Assembly: GCA_000722615.1 (NCBI GenBank)
Contig: JOKI01000013.1
Location: 1-64,000, forward strand
Direction: 5' to 3'
DNA from: Pseudorhizobium pelagicum
GTDB taxonomy: Bacteria > Pseudomonadota > Alphaproteobacteria > Rhizobiales > Rhizobiaceae
Length of the DNA: 64,000 bases
Part shown: piece by piece, positions 1 to 8,642 of the stretch
How positions within the stretch are numbered: the first letter of the stretch is position 1
Layout of the letters: every line of letters begins with the position of its first letter
Notes under the pieces: generated by a model
Databases searched by the model: none
What the model was told of the DNA's origin: nothing
The model's input: the letters and a program-made list of their open reading frames with translations, nothing else
Translations under genes and position numbers: made by a program

Positions 1-113
1 TCAGGCTTCGTCTGCGAACGCGACTGACTTCTTCAACAGCCTGCTAGGGGCTACTCCCCAGCCGGAACCGAATTCCCTTCTGCCACTCAACGGAACATCC
101 ATCCGTGTCGAAG

Positions 114-251
114 ATGATCAAGAAAGCGAACTTGCCCACGAAGCCATGTGCATCCTGCGGCTTGCCGTTTGCATGGCGACGCAAGTGGGCCAAGAGCTGG
201 AACGATGTCAAATTCTGTTCGGAGCGCTGCCGTCGCTCCAAGCGGAATTGA
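114..251 (+). CDS. DUF2256 family small zinc-finger-like protein (45 aa)
   Basis: A 45-residue open frame starting MIKKANLPTKPCASCG and ending RRSKRN. It carries the DUF2256 pattern: CASCG (Cys12, Cys15), the tryptophan-rich stretch WRRKWAKSWNDVKFC, then CSERC (Cys35, Cys39), i.e. two CxxC/CxxxC pairs suited to one zinc ion. The family is known as a short protein of unknown function, often found beside photolyase/cryptochrome genes; no such gene is visible here, although only 113 bases lie upstream. The start is uncertain: ATG at 114 has little ribosome-site sequence, while an in-frame GTG at 105 follows AACGGAAC at a reasonable distance and would add three residues. The family call is firm from the motif; the function is unknown. 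Confidence 0.8.
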   Translation: MIKKANLPTKPCASCGLPFAWRRKWAKSWNDVKFCSERCRRSKRN

Positions 252-287
252 CAATTCTAAGCCCGGGGCCGGCGTCCCGACAGGAGC

Positions 288-1295
288 TCAGGCAAACAGC
301 GCATCGGTGACGCGCACGTCGCCGACATGCATGCCGTTCCAGTTCGTCATCTGGTGGTTGGCCATCTGCATCAGCGTGGCGTGGGTCTCGCCGTCCTTGT
401 CGAAATAGCGGGCGATCAGCGCGAAGATCATGGATTCGGCGGCCCGCGTCGTGCCGTCCTCGCATTTGACCGCCATGGCGATGCCCTGCTCGGGGAGAGC
501 GGCGATGAAGACGCCCTCGGCGCCGGTCTTGGCGAAGATCTTGCCCGGTGCCACCTGCATCAGCTTCGTGCAGGCGCGCTTGGTGCCGGCGACGTAGAAG
601 GGTTCGGCCATGCAGGCGTCCATCAGGCGCCGCGAGGCCTTGGCGCGCACCGGTTCAAGCCCCTGCCCCGTTACCATCTTCGCAAACCCGTGGGCGAGGC
701 CGCGCAGCGGCACGGCATAGGTGGGGATCGAGCAGCCGTCGATGCCGCAATTGTCCTGCGCCAGCGTCGCGCCGGTCAGGCTTTCCATGGTGGCGCGCAG
801 ATCGGCCTGCAGCGGATGGTCGTAGTTCACATAGCCCTCGACCTCATAGCCGACATGGCTGCAGGTGCAGACGAAGCCGGAATGCTTGCCGGAGCAGTTG
901 TTGTGCAGCGCGCTCGGCCTGTCGAGGGTGCGCGCCTGGTGGATCAGCGTCTTCTGGTCGGACGACCAGTGCGAGCCGCATTCCAGCGCGGAGGCATCAC
1001 GGCCGGCGCGCTCGAGCATGGAGGCGGCGAGCACCACGTGCTCGTCCTCGCCGGAATGGGACGCGCAGGAGATCGCCAGTTCCTTGTCGCCGAAGCCGTA
1101 GGCGTCGGCTGCCCCGCTTTCCACCAGCGGCAGCGCCTGCATGGCCTTGCAGGCCGAGCGGGGAAAAATGCCCCCATCGACATCGCCGAAGGAGAAGAGG
1201 CTCTTGCCGTTGCCGTCGACGACGATCCCCAGACCGCGGTGCCGGCTTTCGACAAGGCTGCCACGGGTGACTTCGACGGTAACGGGATTTTGCAT
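288..1295 (-). CDS. ansA: L-asparaginase, Rhizobium etli type (asparaginase II family)
   Basis: Predicted to hydrolyse L-asparagine to aspartate and ammonia in the cytoplasm. The 335-aa protein has the motifs of the asparaginase II family (Pfam 06089 type), unrelated to E. coli AnsA/AnsB: FPRSACKAMQ near residue 48, SCASHSGEDEH near 80, and NNCSGKHSGF near 130, the last containing the Cys and Lys known as key residues in the R. etli enzyme. The start is ATG at 1295; an upstream in-frame TTG at 1307 is possible but less likely. The gene stands alone and is divergent from the DUF3750 gene across 70 bp. Length and motifs are complete with no sign of decay. Confidence 0.9.
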   Translation of the reverse strand: MQNPVTVEVTRGSLVESRHRGLGIVVDGNGKSLFSFGDVDGGIFPRSACKAMQALPLVESGAADAYGFGDKELAISCASHSGEDEHVVLAASMLERAGRDASALECGSHWSSDQKTLIHQARTLDRPSALHNNCSGKHSGFVCTCSHVGYEVEGYVNYDHPLQADLRATMESLTGATLAQDNCGIDGCSIPTYAVPLRGLAHGFAKMVTGQGLEPVRAKASRRLMDACMAEPFYVAGTKRACTKLMQVAPGKIFAKTGAEGVFIAALPEQGIAMAVKCEDGTTRAAESMIFALIARYFDKDGETHATLMQMANHQMTNWNGMHVGDVRVTDALFA

Positions 1296-1365
1296 TGGTG
1301 GGTCCAAGATTTGCCGGTTTCAATCGCTCATAGCCGACAGCAACCGGTTTTGCACGAGGTCCCGC

Positions 1366-2103
1366 ATGAAATATCTGAAACGCCTGCTGGTGGTGATCTT
1401 CGTCATCTACCTGCTGCCGACCTTCGCCACGGCGGGCTGGTGGGCGATCCAGGACAGGCCGGCCCGCTGGAGCGAGGCGCGCTGGTCGTCGGCGCAGATC
1501 CTGCCGCAACCGGGCGAAAGCGAGGAGGCCGCCATCTACGTCTTCTCGGCGGCCACGGGCGGCATGAAGGGCGCGGTGGCGAGCCACGCCTGGATCGTCA
1601 CCAAGGACAAGGGCGCCGACAGCTATACGCGCTACGACAAGGTGGGATGGGGATCGCCGATCCGGCGCAACCACCGGCCGGCAGACGCCTTCTGGTATTC
1701 CAACACACCGCAGTTGGTCGCGGCAATCACCGGCGTCGAGGCGGAGCTGCTGATCCCCAAGGTGGAGGGCGCCATTGCCGCCTACCCCTATGCGGAGCCC
1801 GGCGGCTACACGATCTTCCCCGGTCCGAACTCCAATACCTTCGTGGCCTATGTGCTGCGGACCGTGCCCGAAATCGGCGCTGTCCTGCCGCCGCATGCGG
1901 TGGGCCGCGACTATCTTCCCGACGGCGAATTCGTCCACCTGGATGCCGACGGGCGCGACCTGCATGTGACGCTGCGCGGGCTGTTCGGCTTCTCGGCGGG
2001 CGCGCGCAGCGGCATCGAGGTGCATTTTCTCGGACTGGTGGCCGGCCTCGATCTTGCCAACCCCGGCATCAAGGTGCCGGCGCTCGGGCGGATCGGGCTC
2101 TAG
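1366..2103 (+). CDS. DUF3750 family protein, one N-terminal membrane segment
   Basis: A 245-aa protein of unknown function. It opens with a hydrophobic segment (residues about 6-26, LLVVIFVIYLLPTFATAGWW) that is either a signal anchor or an uncleaved signal, followed by a soluble domain with the family features SHAWIVTKDKG, YPGPNSNTF-like (here FPGPNSNTF) and a glycine-rich C-terminus ending PALGRIGL. The NSNTF stretch with the upstream SHAW histidine looks like an enzyme core, but no reaction is established for DUF3750. ATG at 1366 is preceded by GAGG. A 9-bp stem-loop follows the stop. Cell location is inferred to be the periplasmic face of the inner membrane. Confidence 0.75.
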   Translation: MKYLKRLLVVIFVIYLLPTFATAGWWAIQDRPARWSEARWSSAQILPQPGESEEAAIYVFSAATGGMKGAVASHAWIVTKDKGADSYTRYDKVGWGSPIRRNHRPADAFWYSNTPQLVAAITGVEAELLIPKVEGAIAAYPYAEPGGYTIFPGPNSNTFVAYVLRTVPEIGAVLPPHAVGRDYLPDGEFVHLDADGRDLHVTLRGLFGFSAGARSGIEVHFLGLVAGLDLANPGIKVPALGRIGL

Positions 2104-2126
2104 GGGCGCAAGCGCCACAAATGCAA

Positions 2127-2150
2127 AACGCCCGCGACGAGGCGGGCGTT
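2127..2150. terminator. Stem-loop between convergent DUF3750 and DUF1127 genes
   Basis: AACGCCCGC, six-base loop, GCGGGCGTT: a perfect 9-bp stem sitting between two convergent genes. The T tract is short on both sides, so termination strength is uncertain, but position and symmetry suit a bidirectional terminator. Confidence 0.6.
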
Positions 2151-2172
2151 TCCCAAAGTACCGGAGACTTGA

Positions 2173-2319
2173 TCAGAAGCCGGCGTTTTCGCGTGCAACG
2201 CGGTGGATATCACTCTTTGCGATACCGAGGTCGTTCAGTTCACGCTGGGTCATACGGCCCAGTTCGGTGACGGTCTGACGATACTTGCGCCAGTTGTTGA
2301 ATTTACGTGCGATGTTCAT
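2173..2319 (-). CDS. DUF1127 small arginine-rich protein (48 aa)
   Basis: A 48-aa protein with the DUF1127 core: RKYRQTVTELGRMTQRELND followed by LGIAKSDIHRVAREN. The domain (YjiS-like) is abundant in rhizobia, where short DUF1127 proteins are known to affect RNA turnover and phosphate or carbon metabolism in Agrobacterium; the specific role of this copy is not known. The start ATG at 2319 is preceded by a strong AAGGGGGAA ribosome site. A TATATA element about 75 bp upstream (around 2394-2399) may be its -10 box; I see no clear -35 partner. High charge and short length suggest a cytoplasmic, possibly RNA-binding, protein. Confidence 0.9.
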   Translation of the reverse strand: MNIARKFNNWRKYRQTVTELGRMTQRELNDLGIAKSDIHRVARENAGF

Positions 2320-2489
2320 GGCAGTTCCCCCTTTCGTGGGTTTTCGAAGCCCAGCGGCCAGACAGTGGCGCTCTTCCTTGCTTCGATGTCCGGTATATAG
2401 GGGGATGGCCGAAGCACTAAAAGTGCCCAGAAAACAGGCCCGCCATGCATCAGATGCATAGGCCGTGATGAGGTCCCCCGAAACAGGGA

Positions 2490-2526
2490 GCCGAAAACGA
2501 AAAAGGGTCGCGCGAGGCGACCCTTT
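2490..2526 (-). terminator. Strong intrinsic terminator, minus strand
   Basis: AAAGGGTCGC, five-base loop, GCGACCCTTT (10-bp perfect stem, 2502-2526). Read on the minus strand it runs into TTTTTCGTTTTC, a good U tract. It closes the small transcription unit that carries the 24-codon frame at 2586-2660. Confidence 0.8.
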
Positions 2527-2585
2527 CCGTGAATCTGGTCCGTTCAACGAACCCGGACGCTTGTAGCGTCCGAAGGAAGATGCGT

Positions 2586-2660
2586 TTAAGCCGAGGGCTG
2601 CCTCGCCAAAACCGATACCTTACCAAAGTTCGAAACGCAGACCGAAATCTCACTCGACAT
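2586..2660 (-). CDS. Candidate 24-aa leader-type peptide or sRNA-borne ORF
   Basis: A short frame MSSEISVCVSNFGKVSVLAR... of 24 residues. The case for translation is the ribosome site GGAAGGTGATCC just before the ATG, which pairs extensively with the 16S 3' end. After the TAA come a 6-bp hairpin (GGACGC/GCGTCC, about 2554-2571) and the terminator at 2490-2526, so the unit is only about 200 nt and ends before the DUF1127 gene. Upstream, ACGTAATG and CATTACGT form an 8-bp inverted repeat about 45 bp apart. I do not recognise the peptide; it could be a regulatory small RNA with an incidental frame. No longer gene is visible in 2320-2813. Confidence 0.4.
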   Translation of the reverse strand: MSSEISVCVSNFGKVSVLARQPSA

Positions 2661-2813
2661 TGGATCACCTTCCTTTCATTACGTTGACGATGATCAGAAT
2701 TTAGGTGCGCCGTTCAGAGTATGCAAGCCACGTAATGTAACGAGTGTCGAATTTATGTGAGTTGCAGTCCGGCCGGCATCGCTTAGCATTCGCGTGCCGG
2801 AGCGTGATTCACC

Positions 2814-3815
2814 TCAGCGCAGGTCCAGCACGATCTTGCCGATATGGCTGCTCGTCTCCATCAACCGGTGCGCCTCGACCACCTGATCGAAGGGCAGCAC
2901 CGTATGGATCACCGGTGCAACGTCCCCCTTTTCCAGGAGCGGCCAGACCTGATCGCGCAGCTCGTCGCGGATCGCCCGCTTCTCCTCGGCCGTGCGCGGC
3001 CGCATGGTCGAGCCGGTGACGGTCAGGCGCTTGACCATGATCGGCGACAGGTTGGCACTCTCGGCGACCGCGCCGCCGAGGAAGGCGATGATGGAGAGGC
3101 AACCGTCGCGCCCCAGCGCGGCGAGGTTCCTGTCGAAATAGGAGGCGCCGATCATGTCGAGGATCACGTCGACCCCCTTGCCGCCGGTCTCCGTCTTGAT
3201 GACCTCGACGAAATCCTCGTCGCGATAGTTGATGCCGCGGCGGGCGCCGAGCCTTTCGCAGGCCTCGCATTTTTCAGCCGACCCGGCGGTGGCATAGACC
3301 TCGGCACCAAAGGCCTTCGCCAGCTGGATGGCGGTGGTGCCGATGCCGCTCGAGCCGCCGTGGATCAGGACGCTCTCGCCTTCCGTCAGGCCGGCCATCT
3401 GGAAGAGGTTGGCCCAGACGGTGAAGAAGGTTTCCGGCAGGGCAGCGGCGCGGACCGCGTCATAGCCTTTCGGGAAGGGCAGCGCCTGGCCTGCCGGCAG
3501 GGCGCAATATTCGGCATAGCCACCGCCATTGGCGAGACCGCAGATCTGCGCGCCGATCGCAAAATCGGTGACACCTTCGCCCAGTGCCACGACCGTTCCG
3601 GCGACTTCCAGGCCAAGGATCGGGCTTGCGTCCTTCGGTGGCGGATATTTGCCGCTGCGCTGCGCGACGTCCGGGCGGTTGATGCCGGCCGCCTCGACCT
3701 TGACGATCACCTCGCCGGGACGGGGCAGCGGCGCCGGGCCGGTCGCCATCCGCATTACCTCCGGCCCTCCGAAGCCTGGCACGTCGACGTAGCGCATCTC
3801 TTGGGGAAGTGGCAT
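2814..3815 (-). CDS. NAD(P)H quinone oxidoreductase, zinc-free MDR family (PIG3 type)
   Basis: A 333-aa medium-chain dehydrogenase/reductase without the catalytic zinc cysteines, the pattern of NADPH:quinone oxidoreductases. Visible features: N-terminal GroES-like fold with [18 protein letters not shown] and [10 protein letters not shown], then the Rossmann dinucleotide site [20 protein letters not shown] (about residues 136-155), where GGSSGIG binds NADPH. Expected to reduce quinones or alpha,beta-unsaturated carbonyls in the cytoplasm; the physiological substrate cannot be read from sequence. Start at ATG 3815 because GGAG lies 6 bp upstream; a TTG seven codons earlier has no better support. 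Single gene, flanked by oppositely placed intergenic regions. Confidence 0.85.
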   Translation of the reverse strand: MPLPQEMRYVDVPGFGGPEVMRMATGPAPLPRPGEVIVKVEAAGINRPDVAQRSGKYPPPKDASPILGLEVAGTVVALGEGVTDFAIGAQICGLANGGGYAEYCALPAGQALPFPKGYDAVRAAALPETFFTVWANLFQMAGLTEGESVLIHGGSSGIGTTAIQLAKAFGAEVYATAGSAEKCEACERLGARRGINYRDEDFVEVIKTETGGKGVDVILDMIGASYFDRNLAALGRDGCLSIIAFLGGAVAESANLSPIMVKRLTVTGSTMRPRTAEEKRAIRDELRDQVWPLLEKGDVAPVIHTVLPFDQVVEAHRLMETSSHIGKIVLDLR

Positions 3816-3891
3816 GGGGGTCTCCTGCTGTTTCAAGAAGGAGACTTAGGACGAGCTGACGGCGCTGGAAAGGCAGGCGCCCGTCCCGGTG

Positions 3892-5697
3892 TCAATTTGT
3901 CTCGCCGAAAACCGAAAAGACGAGGCCGGTGGATGCGTCCTTGGCCTGCGCCTTGACGGCCGCGATGCTGCTGGCAATGCGGGCGCCGTCATCGAGCAGG
4001 AGGCCCCTGGGAAGCTCCAGGACACCGATCGAGCAGCGCAGCAGCGGAAAGAAGCGCTCGACGCCGGTGCGGTCGTGACCCTTGATCCGGCCGGCTTCCC
4101 GCTCCTCCTGCGAATAGAGCGTCACGACATCGTCGTGGAAATCGCTCAGCAGCCGCTCGAGAATTTCCGTTAGTTCCTCGCGGGTCCAGTCGCGCACGCC
4201 GATGAAGAAATCGTCACCGCCGACGTGGCCCAGAAAATGGTCGTCGGAGAAGAAATAGCGGCGCAGAAGCGCGGCAAACAGCGAGATCGCATGGTCGCCG
4301 ACGTGAAAGCCGTAGTGATCGTTGAACGGCTTGAAGTGGTCGAAGTCGCAGTAGCAAAAGAACCGCGGATCGTCGTCGTCGCGTCCGGATTCCTGGATGA
4401 AGTCGCTGATGGCGCGGTTGCCCGGCAGGCTGGTCAGCGGGTTCTGGTCCTGGGCGATCTTCAGCTGCTTCTCGCTGATGACCTTGATCAGCGAGGCGGC
4501 GGAGACGACGCCGGCGTAACGCATGTTCTCCGTGAGAATGATGCAGTCACTGTTGTCCATGCTCGCAAACAGGCTCATCAGCTCCTCCGCATCGGCATCG
4601 AGACCGATGATCGGCGCCATGTCGACGAAATGCGAGATCGTCCGCTCGTAGACCTTGTTCTTCAGCAGGTCGCGGCCGAAGGGCTGATAGATGTATTCCT
4701 TCAGGTGGTACTCGTTGATGACGCCGCGCGGTTCGCCGTTGGCGTTGAGGACGGGGAAGAAGGCCTGGCGGGGGTTGCGCCGGAAGAGTTCGAAGACGGT
4801 GTCGATGCTCTCGTGCTCGTAGACCGCCGGCAGGTTCTCGATCTGCTTGCGGATGAGGATCTCGTCGAGCGACTGGCTGGACCGGCGGACGCGGCCGATC
4901 TCCGCCAGATGCGGAAAGGCCGGCTGCAGCTCGTTGAGGATGGTCGTCGGCCGGGCGATGAAATAGCCCTGCACGAGATCGACACCATATTCGCGGCAGG
5001 CCATCAGCTCGGCCTCCGTCTCGATGCCCTCGGCGATGACGCGGGTGCCGAGCACATGGGCGATGTGGACGATGTTCTTGACGAGGTGGCGCTTGCGCGG
5101 GCTCTTGTCCATGTCGTCGATGAAGTGGCGGTCGATCTTCAGGTAGTCGACCTGGTAGTCGCAGAGCAGCTTCATCTCGCCGTGGCCGACGCCGAAGTCG
5201 TCGATCGCCAGCTTGAACCCGGCCTTGCGCAGCTTCGTTATCAGCGCGGCGAATTCGGGGACGCTGGTGTTGTCGAAGCGCTCGGAGAGTTCGAAGCAGA
5301 CGGACGACGGCGGGATGCTCAACTTGCCCAGGTGCTGGACCAGTCGCTCGATGATCAAATCGCCATCCTTGATCAGCCGGACGTCGAGATTGAGGAAAAG
5401 CGTCACCGAGGAAAAATCCGGGACGGTTGCGAATTTGGCAAGCGACCGGCCGGCCATCATCTGTTCCAGCGCCAGCAGCTGGCCCGCTTCGGCCGCCTGA
5501 TCCAGAAGTTCGAGCGGATCGGAAAAGCCAATGCGGTCATAGCCGCGCATCAGGGTCTCGTAGCCGAACACCGTGCCCGTCGCGACTTCGACGATGGGCT
5601 GGAACGCGGTCTCCAGCACCAGCTTGGAGAGCGTGAGCAACTGGTCTCCCGCATAACGCCTGAAAACGGCGGGCTCGATGAGGGAGGCCGAACTCAT
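3892..5697 (-). CDS. EAL-CBS-CBS-GGDDF cyclic-di-GMP signalling protein
   Basis: 601 aa with an unusual order: EAL domain first (about 25-265), then a CBS pair (about 280-405), then a GGDEF-like domain (about 425-590). The EAL part keeps the metal and catalytic motifs (YETLMRG with the Glu, NLD, FELSE, IDDFGVG, DYLKIDR, AEGIETEAE, QGYFIARP), so phosphodiesterase activity is plausible even though the signature reads ETL. The cyclase signature reads GGDDF instead of GGDEF, and I see no clear RxxD inhibitory site, so the cyclase may be weak or serve as a GTP sensor. CBS pairs usually bind adenine nucleotides. No membrane segment, so cytoplasmic. CGGAG precedes the ATG. Confidence 0.85.
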   Translation of the reverse strand: MSSASLIEPAVFRRYAGDQLLTLSKLVLETAFQPIVEVATGTVFGYETLMRGYDRIGFSDPLELLDQAAEAGQLLALEQMMAGRSLAKFATVPDFSSVTLFLNLDVRLIKDGDLIIERLVQHLGKLSIPPSSVCFELSERFDNTSVPEFAALITKLRKAGFKLAIDDFGVGHGEMKLLCDYQVDYLKIDRHFIDDMDKSPRKRHLVKNIVHIAHVLGTRVIAEGIETEAELMACREYGVDLVQGYFIARPTTILNELQPAFPHLAEIGRVRRSSQSLDEILIRKQIENLPAVYEHESIDTVFELFRRNPRQAFFPVLNANGEPRGVINEYHLKEYIYQPFGRDLLKNKVYERTISHFVDMAPIIGLDADAEELMSLFASMDNSDCIILTENMRYAGVVSAASLIKVISEKQLKIAQDQNPLTSLPGNRAISDFIQESGRDDDDPRFFCYCDFDHFKPFNDHYGFHVGDHAISLFAALLRRYFFSDDHFLGHVGGDDFFIGVRDWTREELTEILERLLSDFHDDVVTLYSQEEREAGRIKGHDRTGVERFFPLLRCSIGVLELPRGLLLDDGARIASSIAAVKAQAKDASTGLVFSVFGETN

Positions 5698-5816
5698 GAA
5701 GTACTCCGATACGCAACAGCCTAAAACATGCGCGGAGCCTCACCTCATATCGTCAACATTCCGTTGCCCGAATATGACATTTGCATGAAATTTACAGGAC
5801 GCTACCGTGTCCGGCT

Positions 5817-6365
5817 TCAGCGCCGGGCCGCAAGCGCCACCGCGATCATCGCCCAACCCTGCATCGTCAGGTCGATGGCAAGGAACAGGCCGAGGATCCA
5901 GAGGCTGTTCACCGGCCAGCCGATGGCGATGACGAGGCCGGCGAGCATGGTGATGACGCCGCCGAAGATCACCCAGCCGGATCCCCGCATCGGCCGCATC
6001 CGGATGCCGATCCAGGTGCGCACCGCGCCGGCAACCAGCAAGGCGATCGCCATGAACAGGGTGAGGATGGCAGCGGTCAGCGCCGGGTTCCAGAAGGCCA
6101 GGATGCCGGCGAGGGTATAGAGCAGGCCGCTCAAGCCCCAAAAGACCGCTTCGCTCCAGCCCTTGACCTGAAAGGCATGGACAAACTGGAAGGCGCCGCC
6201 GACGACCATCATCGCGCCGATATAGAAGACGGATGCCACCGTCGCCAGGAAGAGATTGAGAAAGGCGAAAAATCCGAAGATCAGCATCAGGATGCCGAGC
6301 GCGAGGAACCAGCCCCATTTGCCCCTCACCTGTTCCGCATGCGGGGTTCCCATTCCAAGTGCCAT
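5817..6365 (-). CDS. HdeD family (DUF308) membrane protein
   Basis: A 182-aa integral membrane protein with about six hydrophobic segments (starting GWFLALGILMLIFGFFAF) separated by short loops, with the internal repeat typical of HdeD/DUF308: GILMLIFG, then LSGLLYTLAGILAFWNP, then VIFGGVITMLAGLVI. E. coli HdeD is linked to acid resistance; the biochemical role is unknown. Start chosen at ATG 6365, since AGGAG lies 9 bp ahead; the ATG nine bases upstream is too close to that site. Divergent from betI; the shared 158 bp holds the BetI-type operator, nearer to betI. Confidence 0.8.
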   Translation of the reverse strand: MALGMGTPHAEQVRGKWGWFLALGILMLIFGFFAFLNLFLATVASVFYIGAMMVVGGAFQFVHAFQVKGWSEAVFWGLSGLLYTLAGILAFWNPALTAAILTLFMAIALLVAGAVRTWIGIRMRPMRGSGWVIFGGVITMLAGLVIAIGWPVNSLWILGLFLAIDLTMQGWAMIAVALAARR

Positions 6366-6472
6366 GACCAGCATCTCCTAGACATCGATATCGATCCCGA
6401 TACCCTATCACGAAAATCCGGGTGGACCTTGCGCCACATCAACGCGCGTTGGAGGGTGCCGTCAGTTTTTTA

Positions 6473-6492
6473 TTGATTGACGGCTCAATCAA
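6473..6492. promoter_or_regulatory. BetI-type operator (perfect inverted repeat)
   Basis: TTGATTGA-CGGC-TCAATCAA: 8-bp perfect arms around a 4-bp centre, 31 bp before the betI start. Position and AT-rich sequence match the kind of site BetI uses to repress the choline operon in other proteobacteria. It most likely mediates choline-relieved autorepression of betI-betB-betA. Confidence 0.75.
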
Positions 6493-6523
6493 ATCTATCC
6501 TTGCCGAAACGGAGATCACCGAC

Positions 6524-7123
6524 ATGCCCCGGATCGGGATGGAGCCTTTGCGCCGCAAGGCGTTGGTGGATGCAACCCTGCGGACGATCGGCCAGCGCGG
6601 TTCGCTCGACGTGACGATGTCGGATATCGCTCGCGAGGCCGGCGTCTCGCCGGCGCTTGCGCATCATTACTTCGGCAGCAAGCAGCAGCTCCTGGTGGCG
6701 AGCATCCGCAGTCTTCTGAACCGGCTGCGGGCGGATGCCGTGGCGGCGATGGAAAACCTCGAGACACCGCGCGAGCGGCTGTCGGCGATCATTCGCGTCT
6801 GCTTCCACCCCGACCAGTTTGCGCCGGAGACGGTTGCGGCCTGGCTTGCCTTCTATGTCGAGGCGCAACGCTCGGAAGAGGTGCGCCGGCTGCTGGTCAT
6901 CTATGCACGGCGGCTGCGCTCCAATCTGCTCGACAGCCTCGGACGCCTCTGCCCGCCGGACAATGCGGTGCGCATCGCCGAGGGTGTCGCGGCGATGATC
7001 GACGGGCTCTATATCCGCCAGAGCCTGCGGGCCGGGCCGAGCAGCAGCACGGCCTCGATCACGCTGACCGAAGACTACCTTGACCTGCAGCTTCGCCCGT
7101 TCCTGCGGGATGCCGGCCCATGA
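6524..7123 (+). CDS. betI: Transcriptional repressor BetI (TetR family)
   Basis: 199 aa, TetR family. The N-terminus [19 protein letters not shown] and the helix-turn-helix [24 protein letters not shown] (about residues 28-50) are typical of BetI; the C-terminal ligand domain includes [18 protein letters not shown]. BetI represses choline oxidation genes and is released by choline. Start at ATG 6524 rather than the upstream in-frame codons, because the BetI family starts at [11 protein letters not shown] and GGAG sits about 9 bp ahead. First gene of betI-betB-betA; 43 bp to betB. The choline sulfatase gene betC, which lies between betI and betB in Sinorhizobium meliloti, is absent. Confidence 0.95.
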   Translation: MPRIGMEPLRRKALVDATLRTIGQRGSLDVTMSDIAREAGVSPALAHHYFGSKQQLLVASIRSLLNRLRADAVAAMENLETPRERLSAIIRVCFHPDQFAPETVAAWLAFYVEAQRSEEVRRLLVIYARRLRSNLLDSLGRLCPPDNAVRIAEGVAAMIDGLYIRQSLRAGPSSSTASITLTEDYLDLQLRPFLRDAGP

Positions 7124-7166
7124 GCACGGCCGACACCACCCATTGCCACCGCCAAGGAGAATGACC

Positions 7167-8630
7167 ATGCGCGCCCAGCCGAAAGCCAGCCACTTCATCG
7201 ATGGCGAGTATGTAGAAGACACCGCCGGCACCGTGATCGACAGCGTCTATCCGGCAACCGGCGAGGTGATCGCCAGGCTGCATGCCGCAACGCCCGCCAT
7301 CGTCGACAAGGCCGTCGCTTCGGCCAAGCGCGCCCAGACGGAATGGGCGGCGATGAGCCCGACGGCGCGCGGCCGCATCCTGAAACGCGCAGCCGACATC
7401 ATGCGCGCGCGCAACCGGGAGCTTTCGGAACTCGAGACGCTCGACACCGGCAAGCCGATCCAGGAAACAATCGTCGCCGATCCGACCTCCGGCGCCGACA
7501 GCCTGGAATTCTTCGGCGGCATCGCGGCGACCGCGCTGAACGGTTCGCACATCCCGCTCGGCGGTGACTGGGCCTATACCAAGCGCGTGCCGCTCGGCGT
7601 CTGCGTCGGCATCGGCGCCTGGAATTACCCGCAGCAGATCTGCTGCTGGAAGGCAGCACCAGCGCTGGCGGCCGGCAATGCCATGGTCTTCAAGCCCTCG
7701 GAAATGACGCCGCTCGGGGCGCTGAAGATCGCCGAGATCCTGATCGAGGCCGGGGCGCCGAAGGGCGTCTTCAACGTCATCCAGGGCGACCGCGAGACCG
7801 GCCCGCTGCTGGTCGAGCATCCGGATGTCGCCAAGGTGTCGCTGACCGGCTCGGTGCCGACGGGACGCAAGGTGGCGGCGGCCGCCGCCGGCCACCTCAA
7901 GCATGTGACGATGGAGCTCGGCGGCAAGTCGCCGCTGATCGTCTTCGACGATGCCGACATCGACAGCGCGGTCGGCGGCGCCATGCTCGGCAATTTCTAT
8001 TCGACCGGCCAGGTCTGCTCCAATGGAACGCGGGTCTTCGTGCAGAAGCGCATCAAGGACCAATTCCTCAGCCGCCTGAAGGCGCGCACCGAGACGATCG
8101 TCATCGGCGATCCCATGGACGAGGCGACCCAGATGGGGCCGCTCATCTCGCGGGCCCAGCGCGAGAAGGTGCTCTCCTACATCGAGAAGGGCAAGGCGGA
8201 GGGCGCAACCCTCGTCACCGGCGGCGGCATTCCCAACGACGTCTCCGGCGAGGGCTGCTATGTGCAGCCGACGGTGTTTGCGGACGTCACCGACGGTATG
8301 ACCATTGCGCGTGAGGAGATCTTCGGGCCGGTGATGTGCGTCCTCGACTTCGACGACGAGGCGGAGGTGATTACCCGCGCCAATGCCACCGAATTCGGCC
8401 TCTCGGCCGGCGTCTTCACCGCCGATCTCAGCCGCGCCCACCGGGTGGTCGACCGGCTGCAGGCCGGCACGCTCTGGATCAACACCTATAACCTCTGCCC
8501 CGTGGAAATCCCCTTCGGCGGCTCGAAGCAATCGGGCTTCGGGCGCGAGAATTCGGCGGCGGCCCTGGAGCATTATACGGAGCTGAAGACGGTCTATGTC
8601 GGCATGGGCAAGGTAGAGGCGCCGTATTGA
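7167..8630 (+). CDS. betB: Betaine aldehyde dehydrogenase
   Basis: 487-aa aldehyde dehydrogenase that oxidises betaine aldehyde to glycine betaine with NAD(P)+, the second step of osmoprotectant synthesis. Visible: [18 protein letters not shown] (substrate/cofactor region), the Rossmann stretch [14 protein letters not shown], the catalytic Glu in [13 protein letters not shown], and the nucleophile Cys in [17 protein letters not shown]-terminal [18 protein letters not shown] is characteristic of BetB. ATG at 7167 is preceded by AAGGAG with 7-bp spacing; an ATG at 7161 is too close to that site. Family length is normal. It is followed by a large inverted repeat before betA. Confidence 0.95.
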   Translation: MRAQPKASHFIDGEYVEDTAGTVIDSVYPATGEVIARLHAATPAIVDKAVASAKRAQTEWAAMSPTARGRILKRAADIMRARNRELSELETLDTGKPIQETIVADPTSGADSLEFFGGIAATALNGSHIPLGGDWAYTKRVPLGVCVGIGAWNYPQQICCWKAAPALAAGNAMVFKPSEMTPLGALKIAEILIEAGAPKGVFNVIQGDRETGPLLVEHPDVAKVSLTGSVPTGRKVAAAAAGHLKHVTMELGGKSPLIVFDDADIDSAVGGAMLGNFYSTGQVCSNGTRVFVQKRIKDQFLSRLKARTETIVIGDPMDEATQMGPLISRAQREKVLSYIEKGKAEGATLVTGGGIPNDVSGEGCYVQPTVFADVTDGMTIAREEIFGPVMCVLDFDDEAEVITRANATEFGLSAGVFTADLSRAHRVVDRLQAGTLWINTYNLCPVEIPFGGSKQSGFGRENSAAALEHYTELKTVYVGMGKVEAPY

Positions 8631-8642
8631 GGCGTTTTGGAT

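Noticed and set aside
327..2270. 647-codon plus-strand frame
   Set aside because: Antisense to asparaginase and out of frame with the DUF3750 gene; no family motif.
2450..2668. 72-codon minus frame starting with a GTG inside the ribosome site of the 24-aa frame
   Set aside because: It uses the Shine-Dalgarno region as its start and reads through the terminator stem; composition shows no protein family.
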